Source of the DNA: Ostrinia nubilalis
Lineage: Eukaryota > Arthropoda > Insecta > Lepidoptera > Crambidae
DNA: 64,000 nt
NCBI RefSeq assembly: GCF_963855985.1
Contig: NC_087092.1
Span: forward strand, 11,532,001-11,596,000
Direction of reading: 5' to 3'
Shown here: positions 43,761-58,269 of the stretch, piece by piece
How the letters are laid out: the number at the start of each line of letters is the position of its first letter
Position numbering within the stretch: the stretch's first letter is position 1
Program-made: the position numbers and the translations under genes
The notes under the pieces: generated by a model
Database searches by the model: none
What the model was told of the DNA's origin: nothing
The model's input: only the letters and a program-made list of their open reading frames with translations

Positions 43761-46700
43761 CGCCCATCGGACTTACTTTACAAGTTCAGTAGGTAACAAC
43801 GAATTGAAAAAATCTGTAAGTGGTATCAAACTGTAAGTTGTAAACAAGTGTATTTGAAAGGATTAAGGAGATTCGTTTTCTGAAATGCATAAATCTAATT
43901 ATGCAAGTAAATTAAAAATAATAACAAAGCCTCCTAAAATTACCGGCTTGACATGGAAAGTAATTGTTTCCTACCTACAATATGTGACTCACACACAGTG
44001 CAGACATGGGAAATTCCATACAACATTGATTTTCGGCGATACCCATGCATTTTTCTATAAGTATCAAATGTTTCTAACTTGCATAAAACATAGTATATTT
44101 TTTTCCCGAGACTTTTTATCTTTCAAAGATTATGATTAATATTGTTTCACAATATCGTTTACTTTTGTCCCAACTTCAAAAGCTAGTGAGCGCGGCGCCT
44201 AAGCAACCGTTGCGCTGACCACAACTTGAGGGAGAGGTAGAAATAGATTCCTGGACATTTATAGCCCAGCTGTCCTGTCCATTCAGAGTTCTCAGGAATC
44301 CTCATCATTTGGCTATTTGCTGAAACTTGCTGAAAATCATACGATTTTCGTGTCTGTGTCAATTGATTAGGTTATGTTAATATGAATTACATTACCTAAT
44401 ACATTTAATCATGCATACCAACGCACTAAAAAAGCACTCTATTTTAAATGTCGCTCTCCTGAACTCTTTAATTAAATTCATTTATAAGGAAATTAGGGAA
44501 TTGATTATAGCGTAAATAAACGTTTACTTAATTGTGTTAACCAACAATGCACTCGAAATAACGATTTAGCATAAAATCAGGAACACCCTCACCCTATTCA
44601 AGGTAAATTAAATAACCTGATTAAAACACGTTCAAAGTAAAGCAAACATCGTTATCAAATTAACGGATCCATCAACTACTTAGTCGAATCCTTTGTCAAT
44701 CGGAATGACGTTTCGGTGGCTTCAAATATACCTTCCGGTCATTACCAAAAGGTATATTTAAAACCAATGGCACGTCACGCGAGGTGGGCTGAAAACGATT
44801 AACTATGACTAATGAAACCCGAAGTTTTCATATCGTTATCAAAATCGCACGGAATATAGTCTAATATAGTGTGAAAGAAAACCGACAATTTAGCACGACA
44901 ATTGCTCTGAGATTGCCACAGCTTTCGACATGCGAGTGACGTCTAATTGTGGGTATCTATCGCGATTGCGACCATCCTAATCGTATCGCGTTGGGCAATT
45001 GTTTATCCGTGTTTGGTTTACACACGGAGATTCGAAATCGAAAGATCTATTGACACAATATTAACAACTTTACATTACTTTTTGGGCTTTAACTTGCATA
45101 TAGTGTTTACTAAGAATAAACAAATCGCAATGGTAATTTTGATAATTTTTTCATGCGGGTAAATTCACTTTACTTTTTCAAAGATATATTGCTCTCTTTT
45201 TCAAAAGTCAAGTTTCGAACTGTCAAGAACTTTTTCGTAACATTGCACCGACGCAATATTGCTTCCTAACTGATATACTAATGCGCTTGCTATTTTTAAC
45301 TTTTAGTCGTTTAAGCATTCTGAACCGTAACTATATCCACCAAGGGTGGTAGCTCGGATAAATCGGCGGCTATCTATTATAAAACTGTAGAAATCTAGAC
45401 CACTTTCGCTCTCGACGTGGGAACCCGCAAAAGCGGTGGTCTGGTAATTGTTTATGCATGTGAATGTGAAACCGAAAGTATTTGTCAAGTGATAGTGAAG
45501 AGCTTTTGAATTCGCCGATCGTTATCGGTTTCGGTATCATAATTAGGTTCTTTTTACCCGACTGCGCCAGACGGATGGTTATGTTTTTAAAGCTTTGTCC
45601 ACTTGAGCATGCTCAGGTGAATGCGCGGCGGATACCTAGTGGATAGATAACAAGGCTTTACAAGAATTTCAATCATATTATACTTATAAATAGAAAGAAA
45701 GAAAAAAAACAGACTTTAAGTTTTTATTTACATTCATAAATTAAAAATAACATCACTGGCATTACCATGAATGAGCTGCGAGAATTTAGAGGAAGCCATT
45801 CAATTTATGGCACCATTGCATACTCGTTAGAGTAATGGATGTTGCACCGAAATAAAGATAGATGACAGAACTATAGTTACGAATAACCGTAAACATAATA
45901 TGGAGGGTACTGAATTTAAACGCAGAGGAAACACTGCGTGTTAACGGTAAAATTTTAGTTATAAACAGGTAAACATTGTCTCTATCTGTAGTCAATATAG
46001 GTAATGTGATGTAGTCAATAAATCTCACAATAATTAAATCAAGAGTATCCAACATTCAATCTCGAAATAGGCGAGCTTACGTAAGATCGAAATGGGTTGT
46101 TCCCAAAATCCCTTGTGCCTTAATTTATACACCTGGTACAAAGATACAACAATCCCACCCCCATTAGTTTCCCCCTCGTGGAGGGGGGTAGAAGCAAAAA
46201 CAAATTACCCAGCCATGACCGAATGCTCGCAGAATCCTCGCAACTAGTGAAGCCGCTTATGAATATTTATCGAGCTGTTTGTCATGTTTATCGATACAAA
46301 TTTGCACCTGGATGTTCTTGTTATTATTGTTACGACACAGAGGGTGGTTAAAATTGAATGGGACTTAAATGTTACTTGAATTTAAATGAAACTTTCTGAA
46401 AGTAATATCTCTATTACAAGTAGAAGATATTAATATGATTATTTGTAATTAGAAAACAGAAATTAAGACTGTCATACAGAATCGTCGAATTGTAAATGTA
46501 GCTGCTTTTAATCATTTCTTAAGTTTTCATATCACTCGCTGAGACCTTAGTAATTTATTCTGTGGAAATCTGTAATTTAGCTGTAAGTTTTATTCACTAC
46601 CAATGTAAATTTTTACCAGGGAGGTATCGCTTTTGATTTCCCAAATAAATACCTAAATAAGATCAATTACTTAATATGTTGTTGCATCGCACATCTCTAT

Positions 46701-47711
46701 CTTCGCGCTTTGACGCCCTCCCCATTCAAATTAAAATAGGATAAAAGTCAGTAAAAATAATTTCGGAGTATCATCATTCATTCTTTTGTTTCTTTGTCGA
46801 TGTTTACAAAATTTATTGTTAACGTCCAGCTCTAGGAGGGTTCTCTGACAGATATTCTGCGGTCACGTTTTCCTGTGTCATCTCGATTATTGTTTGCCAC
46901 AAAATAAAATGTTCATTTACAAAAACGGTACAGTTGGAATACGATATTAATAATAAGTAACAAGTATGTAAGTCTTCATTGAATCCTTTCGAGGGCGATA
47001 AGTGTAAAGTCTACCTTAAGAAATAAATTGGAACGGTCGTGTAATAATGGATATTATAATAAACATTGACCGCATTTAATTAGGTAGTTTTCTAAAACTA
47101 TTCTGTTTAAGAAAAACCAGACTAAGAATATTTGTTCAATGAATTTAAAATAATTATTATGATGTTTTATTTCGTTACATGTAAGTTTAAATTGGCTACA
47201 CAACAGTGCTATTGTTTACAATTTTTAGATAACACGACAGTCAACACAAAATAGAAGGTGAGAACATTTTAAAATTCACAAGTTACTTTAATTAGTGACT
47301 AATCTTACGTCACAGACTTTGAATAATTATAAATAATAGGAAATAGTATTATTTAAAAAGAAAACGTATACTGAAGATTTGGCACTGGCAGTATAAACGT
47401 CTACAGCCATAAAAAACCTACTGAAAAAAAAAGAGTTTTCCGCACAAAACAACTGCCGACTCAGGCAAGTTATGTGGAAGGAAACTAGGCTGTGTCGAGG
47501 AGTGTTAGCGCTGAGTGTGCACGTATGAGGAGTATGAGGACCTGAATGAGGACACGTCCGCGCTTGGGGGCTAATTTGTGTTTTAAGTGGCTAGAAAACA
47601 ATTTATTGAACTTGGATTATGAAGAGAAAATGTTTCTAAAACATTATATTGAAATTATAAAAAGTAGTTCTTCAACAACTTTATTATTCGTTATAATTAT
47701 GGTTTACAATA
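43761..47711. other. No gene seen
   Basis: About 4 kb of AT-rich sequence with scattered short frames on both strands, none with motif or splice support. G-rich patches occur near 46180 and a GA-rich run near 45690. Confidence 0.4.
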
Positions 47712-48233
47712 CTTTATAGCAAGGAACTGCAGTCTTTTGTTTCCTTTATGTATTTCTTGGTCGAAAAGTGACACTTTATTTGTGCTGAATATGATGCATA
47801 AGGCAATAAAATGTTATTCTGGACATTTTACATTCAGCGCAACGTAGAGTCAAACTAAGAATACCGTGTCTGGTATTATCGGTACCAACTACTGAAAGTA
47901 TGGTACCGATTCTCATACCAGTATGCTACATATTTTATAAGCATAATAAATAATTATGCTTATAAGTAAGTTACGGCCTGGTGTTTTTCATATCAGTAGG
48001 TGCTAATAAAATGTAGCATACTGGTATGAGAATCGGTACCATACTTTCAGTAGTTGGTACCTATCTATAATACCAGACATGGTATTCTTAGTTTGACTCT
48101 ACATTGCGCTGAATGTAAAAATGTCCTAGAATAACATTTATTTTCTTGCGAATCAAGTCTAGCACAAATAAAGTGTCACTTTTCGACCAAGACACATAAA
48201 AGAAACAAAAGACTGCAGTTCTTTGCTATAAAG
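47712..48233. mobile_element. Inverted repeat, 522 bp, arms about 220 bp
   Basis: Arms 47712-47931 and 48011-48233 are inverted copies with a loop of about 79 bp; the outer ends read CTTTATAGCAAGGAACTGCAG and CTTTATAGCAAAGAACTGCAG. The inner part includes GGTACCAACTACTGAAAGTA and ATACCAGTATGCTACAT in both arms. They differ by scattered substitutions and small indels. No target duplication is clear. The loop itself holds a small hairpin (TATAAGCATAAT / ATTATGCTTATA). Confidence 0.88.
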
Positions 48234-49623
48234 CTTCTTCCAGAGACACCAAGAAAAATGTTCGTCTTTTCAATTCGCATTCCACAATACGGCGGTGCAG
48301 TTTGTTGAGGAGTGCCGCGAGGGTCGCTGGAGGGCGCCGGGGATTCAAGGAACATGCCAGAGACCTCCCACTTAAGTACTCGTACCTTTAGTAGTGTATA
48401 TTTTCAGGTTTCTTGTAGTAAGGTTAGTAAAAAGCATAGGATTGCAATCGGGTTCTCGGGTTCAATTAACAGATTGCTAAACATTAGATTAATGTTATTT
48501 AAAGAACTTGCATCTTTTAAACGCTTCTTTTTAGGAGAGCGTAAAGCTGATTTCTTCGCCTTTTCCGTCGCTTTTACGTGCATTTCAATTAGTACATTAA
48601 TCACTATAACTATTCATAAAAAAAAATGTACCTAATGCTACTTACCTACTGCATCAAAAGACGCTTCGTTGAAGTTCACGTTATTTTTAAAAGTTTTGGA
48701 GCGTCTAATACAGACACAATTCCTGAACAAGCTGTTAAGTTTCTGTGCCAAGTTTTAAAACCGGGTGGGGGGGACTTTGTAACGCAGAGCTACCTACAAT
48801 TTTATGTTGTTTTACCTTTCTATATTTAGAAGGAGCAAATATGTTTAGCGTCGGGACGAGGGTCACTAAAGGTCGGTGTGGAGAAAAAGCTGCAATAAAG
48901 GTCAAAATGGTCGACTGGAAAGTTTGTTACAGAAATATTCGCGAGGAATTTAAATGAAAATTCTTTGTAGCGTCTCATAAAAATGATATATATTGCTTGA
49001 AGCGTTTTGAAAGTAAACGTTATTACCAAATTACGTCATGTATATTGGAATATTGGATCACTTATTTTCGCATATATCAAGCATTTTCAATCATTATTAC
49101 CACCAATCGTAAGAGCCTGGCCTACTATGGATTAAATAAAATAGCAAACAAAGATATAAATAGAACTGGTTCTACCAAGGAAAACTGTCTCTACTAGGTA
49201 ATTTCCTTTGTTAGTATTGCACTATACAAAGATGACACTTCACCTACTGACATGATATCGCAGTGCAAACCACACAATCAATAAACTTCAATTAACAACG
49301 TACTCGTCATAGAACGTCCATCAGGTGTTCTATGTAACGATACTAGGACAATGCTCTATAATTGAACAGTAATGAAATGTTATCGGAACAAAGGTATGAA
49401 AAGGCCACTTTTCTTCGAATAGTGCTGGTTATAAATAAATCAGTTGCTGAATAATCTACTCACACACACTTGGAGGTGTTTTATTTATCAGGTAGCCCTT
49501 AGATACATTAATGGTACCCACCAACTTCTAGTGAAGAACACGGCTTGTTAAAACTGATAAGTAGCCATAGATTTAGATTATTCGCCTTAGATTTACATTA
49601 AAATATCCCGCAATCAACTACTA
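48234..49623. other. No confident gene
   Basis: A GC-richer patch at 48260-48370 is open in one frame for about 30 codons after a TTCCAG acceptor-like site, but has no motif. Other frames at 48312-49197 on both strands look like chance. Confidence 0.35.
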
Positions 49624-49795
49624 TCTTACTAATATGTCTGGATGTCTGGAAGTTTGTTACTCTTTCACGCAAAAACTACTGAATGGATTTTGATGAAACT
49701 TTACAGTGTTATTGTTTATAACCCAGAATAACATTTATGACGATCTGTGACAAACTAAATTTCACACGAGTGAAGCCGCGGGCAAAAGCTAGCAG
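49624..49795 (+). mobile_element. Degraded interspersed repeat of lepidopteran type
   Basis: Contains CTCTTTCACGCAAAAACTAC, TGGATTTTGATGAAACTTTA and, at the end, GTGAAGCCGCGGGCAAAAGC. I recognise these phrases as a very common repeat in moth and butterfly genomes (RTE-like or Helitron-like), from memory only. Confidence 0.6.
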
Positions 49796-52700
49796 GTTAT
49801 AAATGTTTTTGTACAAATCGCTACCTTATCGCTTTCATAACAACATCACGGTTTATTAAGATAATAGCTTCTAAGTTACATATTTTATAAATGACCTTGT
49901 TCGACAATAGAAAGGCTACAATTACTTATTTAGTAAACTCTTTACTAAAGTTCTTCGACATCGACGAAGGACGATATCGGCTGTACAATAATGTCTTCCA
50001 CCCACACTCCATCGACTTTATTATTTATTTCACAAAGCCCAAGGTTCATTATTAGTCAGCAAAAACTCATATCTAGGAATTAATGGTGCTACGTTTCAAC
50101 AATTCATCAAAGCCTTGATAATTCTGTGTTTTCCATTTATTATTGAGAGTGGAGTGGTAACGGTGCAATCTGTCATCCTGCTGTTCTCGTTCCCGAGGCG
50201 TTTGCTCGAGGATAATGTGGTTTATGTGGTGGGCATAAGGGGGGCAATCGTTTGTTTTGTAGCGAGGAAGCGAACAATTTGAGGTGGCCTCAAATAGTCA
50301 CTGGGGAAGGATCTCCTACGCGGTCAGATCCGTCGGTGCTCTACAGGGATTCGCAATTTGTTTATGCAACGTATCAACTGGGTTACGGTGCGAGTGGATG
50401 CACTATTTACGAATAGCAAATCACATAACAGCTACAACAAATATAATAATGTCAAAGTTAATTAAATAAACGGTAAAACTAAAACTGGTTTTTGTGACAC
50501 CGTCAATGGTCATTATTAATGTTTGGAAATACTATGTAACTTGTTTTAAATAAAGAAATAAAATAATTAATAGAAATGGCCGTCGACCTAACAAATAAAA
50601 GCGATAATTAGGTACAAGCAAGTTGTATTTAACTGTTCGCAAATGGTTTCATACATTATTTGGGCATCATTTATGATTTCACACTGAGACACAATAAAGT
50701 GTCTTTATTGAGCGTATTAAAAATGGAACAACAAAAATATTTTTTCTTTAATTGACACAAAACTACTTTCATCAAACTAAATCTTTGCAGACTACATCTA
50801 TGGTTTCTATTGCAACATAATACCAGCCCAGAATGAAGGAAATATCATTATTTTGAACCAAAAAGCTTTTACTTAGCTAACATTATTTAACAGAACTGAA
50901 TAGCGAGGCAATTTCCGCTCGCCCTGCGTGACACAAAAATGTCGCCCGTGTAAGTGACATTACTGCTCATTAACAGGAATGACACTGACACTGGATGATG
51001 CCACAGCATAAATAAAAACGCCTCTACAACGAAATAGCTATAAAAAATAATTAAATAGTATTAATGAAGTAAGATAAGGCATATAGGTACTCGTACCTGT
51101 TTACGTGGAACAAATTCCAATTAAAGTTCAAAAATAGGTATCAAAACACTTTTATCAACCACAACTTTGTTTGCTTGCTTGAAAACATAACATGCTTTGA
51201 CTTTTGTTAACGACATTTAATCCTACCTATTATACCACATCTGCAATGCTCTTAACCTTCACTAGATCTTCAATCTGTACAAGAACTTATGTCAAGCGGC
51301 GATTCCCATTCTAAGAATATTTCTGTTTTTACAGTCCTTAATTCTCCCAAAACCACGTGCCTTCTAGCAATGAAGCCAATTTCAACTTACTTGGCTGTTC
51401 TATTTATTTATTTTTTGACACTTCCCAAACCATCGCGCCAAACCCTGCCCTAGGGAACAGTAAAAGAGGATGTGACAGGTCAGGATGAATAATTAAAACT
51501 AATTGACAGTTGGATTACGACTTGTCACCATTTTATTAGCTTTGGCAGGTAACAAAACTGCGTAACCGGGGAATCGGTGACAATTTGGAAGTTTTATAAA
51601 GATATTTGACAAAATGAAGTAACGTTAACGTTAGTTTTTGTTATTGAACGTTATTGGTGTTTTACTAATTTATCGTCTCTTTATTTTGAAAACCACATTT
51701 GTAAAATATTTCCTTTTTTTTCTTTCGCGGTTTCATCCACTCGTGTCTAATCAAAACAACAGTAGATATTAATTTATTTTTTATTTTAACCCAGTTATTT
51801 TAATTAAAAAAAAGATAATGTAAAATACTTTTTTTCTATTCAATTATTTCTTTACGGCCAGTTAAAGACTTAATTCAGCAAAATCACTGACTAAGCAATT
51901 AGTACTATTTCCCCGACTAACGTGAGGTGAAAAGCTGTAAATGGCTCTCAAAGCTAACGGACTCCTTCAAGCTCCACTCGATTCCCGCTCTAAGCTCTAC
52001 CTTTACTTCAAAATACAACCTATGCCGTTGAGGTAAAGCTCAAAGTCAAGCATTTTAACCAAAAATGTTAAGAGATAATCCTTTTGACTTACTACGTTTG
52101 GTTTAATCTTTGAGGCATGTTTTACGGTGGATTAATTTTTAAGGAAGCCCTCTGAAGGTTTCGTTGTGAGGGAAAAGCTTCCGGGTGTTTATAAGAGTGT
52201 GAAATGCAAATAAGGTATATGACAGGATGACAGGGCAACTCACGTGAAAAGTTATTTATTGTGCCCATGGGCATTTCTCTGAGCGAGTACTTTTAAATTC
52301 AGACAATCGAAATACGCGTTCCACATTTGGACTGTATATTCAATAAATACATGGGTTGCTTTAGGCAGCTAAGAAGCTAGTATTTTTATACAAATGCAAA
52401 GTTGTATAAACCAATAATTAGATCTCATGAATATTAAAGCCTTAAACATTCAACTAACACAATCGAAGAAAATAATATTATTCGTCATAAGTTCTACTGG
52501 CATTGGAATTTAATTTGCTTAAGCTTAAATTCAAACCCAAGTTCCTAAAGAAAATCGGATATAGCGTTCAAATTACGCAAAAAACCTCATAAAAGATTCA
52601 CCAGACAAACTTTGCGGAGCATCCCGGTGTTCTAGCTTATTTAAGCCGGCCCACTTTTACACAAAGCGAACTTACAAAAGCTCGCAATAAAGGATGAATA

Positions 52701-53488
52701 AGGCTGTAATACAATCTCGTTCGGGCGGCCTTGTAACGGAAACTACGGAGCTTACGCTACGGGGCGCGTAGCTACGAGGCCTACGAAAACCGTCAGGTGC
52801 TACGGTGCTACACCCTTTTATTACATTTTTCCCGCCCAAATTGGATTAGAGTGAATAATATGACCCATTTTTATTCAAAACCTGTCGTATATTGTATCAT
52901 ATAAGGCCAAAATAAACTCCTTTATTTTTGCACACGCTATGCCTGCCATTTAAGTCTACAAGAAATTAAAAAATAAACACCGTAATTAGTTCAGTCTAAG
53001 GTAGTAGTTAACCTACATTTGCTTTTTACGATGTTTCAAGGTAACCGTATGCAGTACAATCTGTCATGAGGAACTAAATTATTCTTTGGTAATGTTTATG
53101 CACTTATAAAAACTCTAGCGTGACTATGATACGCCGCATGATGCATAACGCCGTCAATTCAAACTCTTTGCACGTGTTATGCGGTAATAGCTTCGTAAAC
53201 AAACAACAAGGAATCTTACAACTGTTATTTTAACTGCATACTTCCATAAATTGAGGGGCTCTGAAAAATTCCAATGATTTGGATTTTTATGAAGTTTTGA
53301 CCCAAATGTTTCTAACAACTGCAAAATACAAGCAAATAAAGCAAGTCCGGGTTCGAAAATGGATTTATGTAAGGAAGTAGTCTAAATACAATGCTATTTA
53401 GGCATGTATTAACACAGCTCATACCTAAGTAAATGCTAGGTTCGGATGAAGGGTGCCATATCACAAAATTAGCTATTGTGCTCTCTAT
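49796..53488. other. No gene seen
   Basis: About 3.7 kb with no supported exon. A patch near 52740-52810 is rich in GCTACG/CTACGG words. The frame at 50284-50469 has no motif. Confidence 0.4.
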
Positions 53489-53626
53489 GGCCCGATTCGA
53501 CCAAACTTTTATCCGAGAATAACTCCTGGTATAACTGACACATTGACTGTTTCATTATGGGAAATATGTCAAAACTGACGATTTATTCTAAGATAAATAT
53601 TTACTCTTGTTTGGTCGAATCCACCC
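53489..53626. mobile_element. MITE-like inverted repeat, 138 bp
   Basis: Ends GGCCCGATTCGACCAAAC and GGGTGGATTCGACCAAAC (right end reverse-complemented); AGAATAA-type motifs are inverted further in. Flanks are TAT and TAA, close to a TWA target, so a PIF/Harbinger-like MITE is possible. Confidence 0.75.
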
Positions 53627-56600
53627 TAAGTGGTGCAAAAGTTATAGATCGTTATACGTCACGTCACGTATCTACTAGGGCTCCATTTAACTAGGACACC
53701 TACAAAGAAAAAATACTTGCAAGTTTAGCAATTAAGGTTTATCTTTATCCCCAGATTAATTTAATTAGTAGACGGTAAAGTTATCTGATGTATGATGCTC
53801 ATGTATTTTTATAACAAAATTCAGATAGGCGTAAATCCTGCAATCTTTAATTAAGAGTGTGACGCAAGTGGGATATCGGGTTTACAGCAGCCTATTGGAA
53901 AAGTATGACTAAGTAGCCTTTGTTCGTTGCAGCGTTAAGCCAAGTGACACGTCAGCCAATATTGGTTTCTAGGTGACTTGCACTAGAGAACATAGTTGAC
54001 ATTCAACTTCTATTAGATTTACAGTATTGGAGATGCAGGAACAAAAACTACGAGCAGTTTGGTGTTATTTCAATGTCGGATTTCAAAACGACGACTCATT
54101 TAAAGAACGACAAGTAACAGTCTTCTGTGAGCAGCGGTATGTCCTGAAAATGCCATGAACTCGGTAGAGTTTAACTTTAATAGTAATTTTCCCTTACTTT
54201 CATATCATAGATGACTCCGATCCAAAATGTAAAGCATTCCCCGTGACCCCTGCTAACCTCGCTTACAATAGTCCTTGCTCCCCACGGTTTCATGGGATTA
54301 GTGCACTATCCTTCATAGTCGAACTTAGATGCTCTCCTATATCGCAAAAACAGTGAAAATCTTCTATACTAAATCCACTGGGAGCTATAAATCCCAACAC
54401 ATTACCGTATCCCGGAGAGGTCTCTACATTTTCTATGTACGTATCCCACGAGGCCTCTCCAGAAGAACGACCTTTAGTCGTGATTTCCCATAGGTATGTG
54501 TAAAATTCGTAATAAAACTGTTTAAATATTATTATTTACTTACAGGTAAAATGCTATTTGAAAACGCTTCAAGAATTCCGTTCAACTAAAACAATGTTTG
54601 TACGAAATGCATTTCTGATAATGCTTTATTAAAATTTAAACTAGACCAGTTGGAGTCGCTCCAAAAACATAGGTTCTACCAAATGCAGGCTACGTACGGA
54701 TGCATTTCGACAGAATTGCATCTCACTGGCAGACGCGCTACAGGAATACAAATTCAGTAGAATGACAAACAAATAAAATATCAATAAACATTTGGCTGCT
54801 TACTATTGCAAAAGCGAGTAAGGCGCGTGCGACGTGAAAGTTTAATGCGAGTTGAATCTTTCTCTCTGTTTATTTGTTAACCGACTTCAAGAAAGGTGGC
54901 TCTATGTTCCACAAAATGTATTTTTATTTAAACAACCTACAACCTAAAAAACAATTGAAGTTTTTTTCCGTTGTCTGGTATCTTATAGTGCAAGTCTTGT
55001 TTAGATTAGGTTTAGTTTGCGCCGTCAAGAATATTATTTGTTATTTTATATTTTAAGGCCAACCTGCTGAATTAACTCTTTATTATTATCTAAAACTGCT
55101 TATTAAACATAGATGTTCAAGTTGGTCTGATTTTGATTGACGAGTACCTGATTTAGGTATTGTTTTATTTTAATGAGACGTGACTGCTTTAGTAACTACT
55201 CGTATTTGTTATAACTGTTTACATCTTCATCTTATCATTGTATGTTGAGATGAATCATTTGAAACGTAATTATTTGTACGCACTAGGCTTGTAAGTGTAC
55301 CTTGGGCTAGTTAACAAAGACAGAAATCCTGACCTACATAAAATGGTATTTAAATAAAGTATAATGTACTAAAATGTTATATTTAGGTAGCATAATCGCT
55401 AAAGCCATCATAAACGATAACACCGGCTAAATGGAAGTACCATCTATCCCAAACGCCATATTATTTATGAAAAATGAAAATGAAAAATGAAAAAACATTT
55501 ATTCAGTATCTTTTAAGTTAACATAATTGTTGCAAGTGGCTGGGGTCTCCTTTTAAGTATAATACCTGTGTTAGGAGGCCCCGCTCCTTCTTAAAGTTAC
55601 AAAGATACATACCTAATTATGTTAAACAAGCCACAAAAACAAAAATTTATTTTGACATACCTATTTTTTCATTGTATGAATGGCCCAGTGTGGTTAACAC
55701 TAACACCTCGCCTCCCACTCTAACTTCCTTATTATAACCCTATAAGCAATCTGTTTAGAAGCTATAAACGGAGTTTATGTAAGTCGGACAAGCTGTGGAT
55801 GAAGTAGGTGAAAGTGATATTAGATAGCCTTTATATGGCTAGTGACCGAGACTTTATGGTTGAATACTTTGGGCGCAAATAGATCTTCGTGACCACGTGT
55901 TCATACGCAGTGGAGTGAATATAGGATACCTAGATTTATATGTATATAGGGAAAAGCAAAGGGCATAACCTATTCTAAAATAACCTTCAGATCACTAAAA
56001 TTGCTAAAACTATATTGTTATAGAAATCATTGGGAGAGTTTTCCAGTAGGGGAATGTCTGCGCAGTTTCGGTTGAAAAGGAAAGAGCAATCATTCGTTGC
56101 ATATTTTTTGAGATAAGCTAAAATCTATTAAATATCTTCAAAACTCTTTAGTTTTCTTAGCTCCTTCCACCATTTCCAGGTGAGTAAGGCTAAGAACTTC
56201 TCCGATGTTAACCAAATACACTCTTGTTTGTTAACAACTGTTATTGAGATTTATCTAAAATGTTCAAAACTTATTAAAGTTCAACAGAGTTCTAGAGTTC
56301 AAGGCGACCAATAAAACAAGGTCGAAGTAAGTAATTAATTGGATAATTAAGTCGTAACATATCGTGGGACGTATAAATAAGCTTTCAATTATTAATTAAT
56401 ATCGTCGATAACAATTAACGCTTTTTAATCTATCCACGGTGATTAAGCTGAAAACTACACGGTAGAAATTAAATTCACCTTTGACATGGCGGTTGGCGGT
56501 AAGTTAGAGTCGTAAATGGCAAAATGCCAAGAACTCCTAAAATCACGGAGCACTAACGAATTTTAAGAGGGCGACTTACTAAAGTAGGTGCAAAAGTAGC

Positions 56601-58269
56601 CGACTTTATGCAATTTTGATCTTTGGGTTCACTCCTTTCCACTATATTAAGGTGAATTTTCAGTTTTATGTGACTTTAAGGTTTCTTTTTAGTATCTAAT
56701 GTAGAGATACGCAATCGTTCTTCCTTTGAATCAGACCTCAATCTTTCACTTACATGAGGTCATTGTCCCACTAACGTGAGATAAAGATAGCATAGGTAAA
56801 TATTACAGCATCTTATCAAAAACTTTTAATAATTGTAGTACCTATAATTTTGAATAAAACAACTGCACGCTTTTCAGAGATTAATTGGTTTTGTGGGAGA
56901 TGCTATGTACTTATTGACATAAATCTGATTAAGGTGTCTTTTATTACTGTCCCATTTCATGCTGTGAAAGTGATTAGCATGTATTTACTTCTACTAAATA
57001 AACTTTAAGGTGACGTAAATTATAGAGTCGCGTCACGTTCTAACTACCGGCTCTTTAAAGGAACTGTGAACTGACTAAATAATACGTAACTTTTCCGCAA
57101 ATTTTCCAATTAACTTCAAACTAATTTAGTTACAAAACAATATTCACATTATCAACATTATAGATAAGCAAAGCAGGTCTCAGACAATAACTTGTTTATT
57201 AGGTAATTTTACACTAGTCTGCTTAATTGCATTTCAGGTTCTGTCTACTGATAGTGTGGCCTCACTCACACCGTCAAACATAGTATACTTTTATCATATA
57301 CCTAAGTAAATATATTCAAGAACGCAACTTGCATAGCTTATTGACTTTACATCGCTAAATTAGTCAAGAAGTGCAATATGGCGGATTGATACGTCTGGCG
57401 GCCAGAATATTTAAATAATTGAAAGTGTGAACTGAATTATTGAATGATGTAATCTTCGCGTTTCTCTAGTTTTAGATATCCTTTTTATCTTACTTATTTG
57501 TCAATTAATGAAAATGTGTTTAAGATTTTTAGTCCCAGAACAGGAAAACATCGATATAAAAGTTTCACATTAAATCTGCAGAAACCCTTTATGCTTATGT
57601 ATATTAAAAGTAGGTACTATTAATGTAGGTACTTATAGCTTATCAGAAGAGAAAATTCCTAATTATGGTGCCTTTGTTTCGCTCTTGCTAATTAATGAAT
57701 GAATTTCGACTCCGCGTTGAATATCAAATAGAACAAGCTGTAGAAACCATCAACCGAATACGAGTATTAATATACACATATTGTTATACTTATGTGTTGT
57801 GTTAATTGCCATCTGATTACATATCTGTCTGATTGTAACTAAAACGGGTTGATGCGTGTAAACCAGCAGTATTCTACTGAAAACCGGTCTTGTTCTTGAG
57901 TGTTTTTGTTGTTTCAGGTGCACAATGTAATACATTTCTCAATAACATTGATGCTTTTGACTCTTCAGTAATTTTAATTAAAATTCTAAAGAATTTCAAG
58001 ATCGTTGCAATTCCTGAAAACCGGTCAAACTAGTTCATTCGCAATGGGAACGTTCACAAAGCGAAAATAATAATGTAAGTAAGTAATAAAAATATTTCGC
58101 CATTCAGGAAAATGAGAATGCCCGTTTCAGTTTGAAAGGCGCATCGCAGGGCGTAGCTGAAACCGCTTACAAGGTACTTGACACAACAACTGAAATACCA
58201 TACAATTAAAAAAGGCGCGAAGTCTAGCTTTCGGATCCTTTGTTAGGATGGTTTTAATAAATAGTTATC
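53627..58269. other. No gene seen; one minus-strand retroelement tail
   Basis: AT-rich. The only clear repeat is the (TTTTCAT)n-tailed fragment at 55464. Frames such as 54874-55056 have no motif. Confidence 0.4.
55464..55640 (-). mobile_element. Retroelement 3' end, minus strand, with (TTTTCAT)n tail
   Basis: Read on the minus strand, a GGCCTCCTAACACAGG segment is followed by AATAAATG and then TTTTCAT repeats (plus-strand ATGAAAAATGAAAATGAAAA at about 55468-55490). This is the usual shape of a truncated LINE or SINE end. The far limit is uncertain. Confidence 0.55.
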
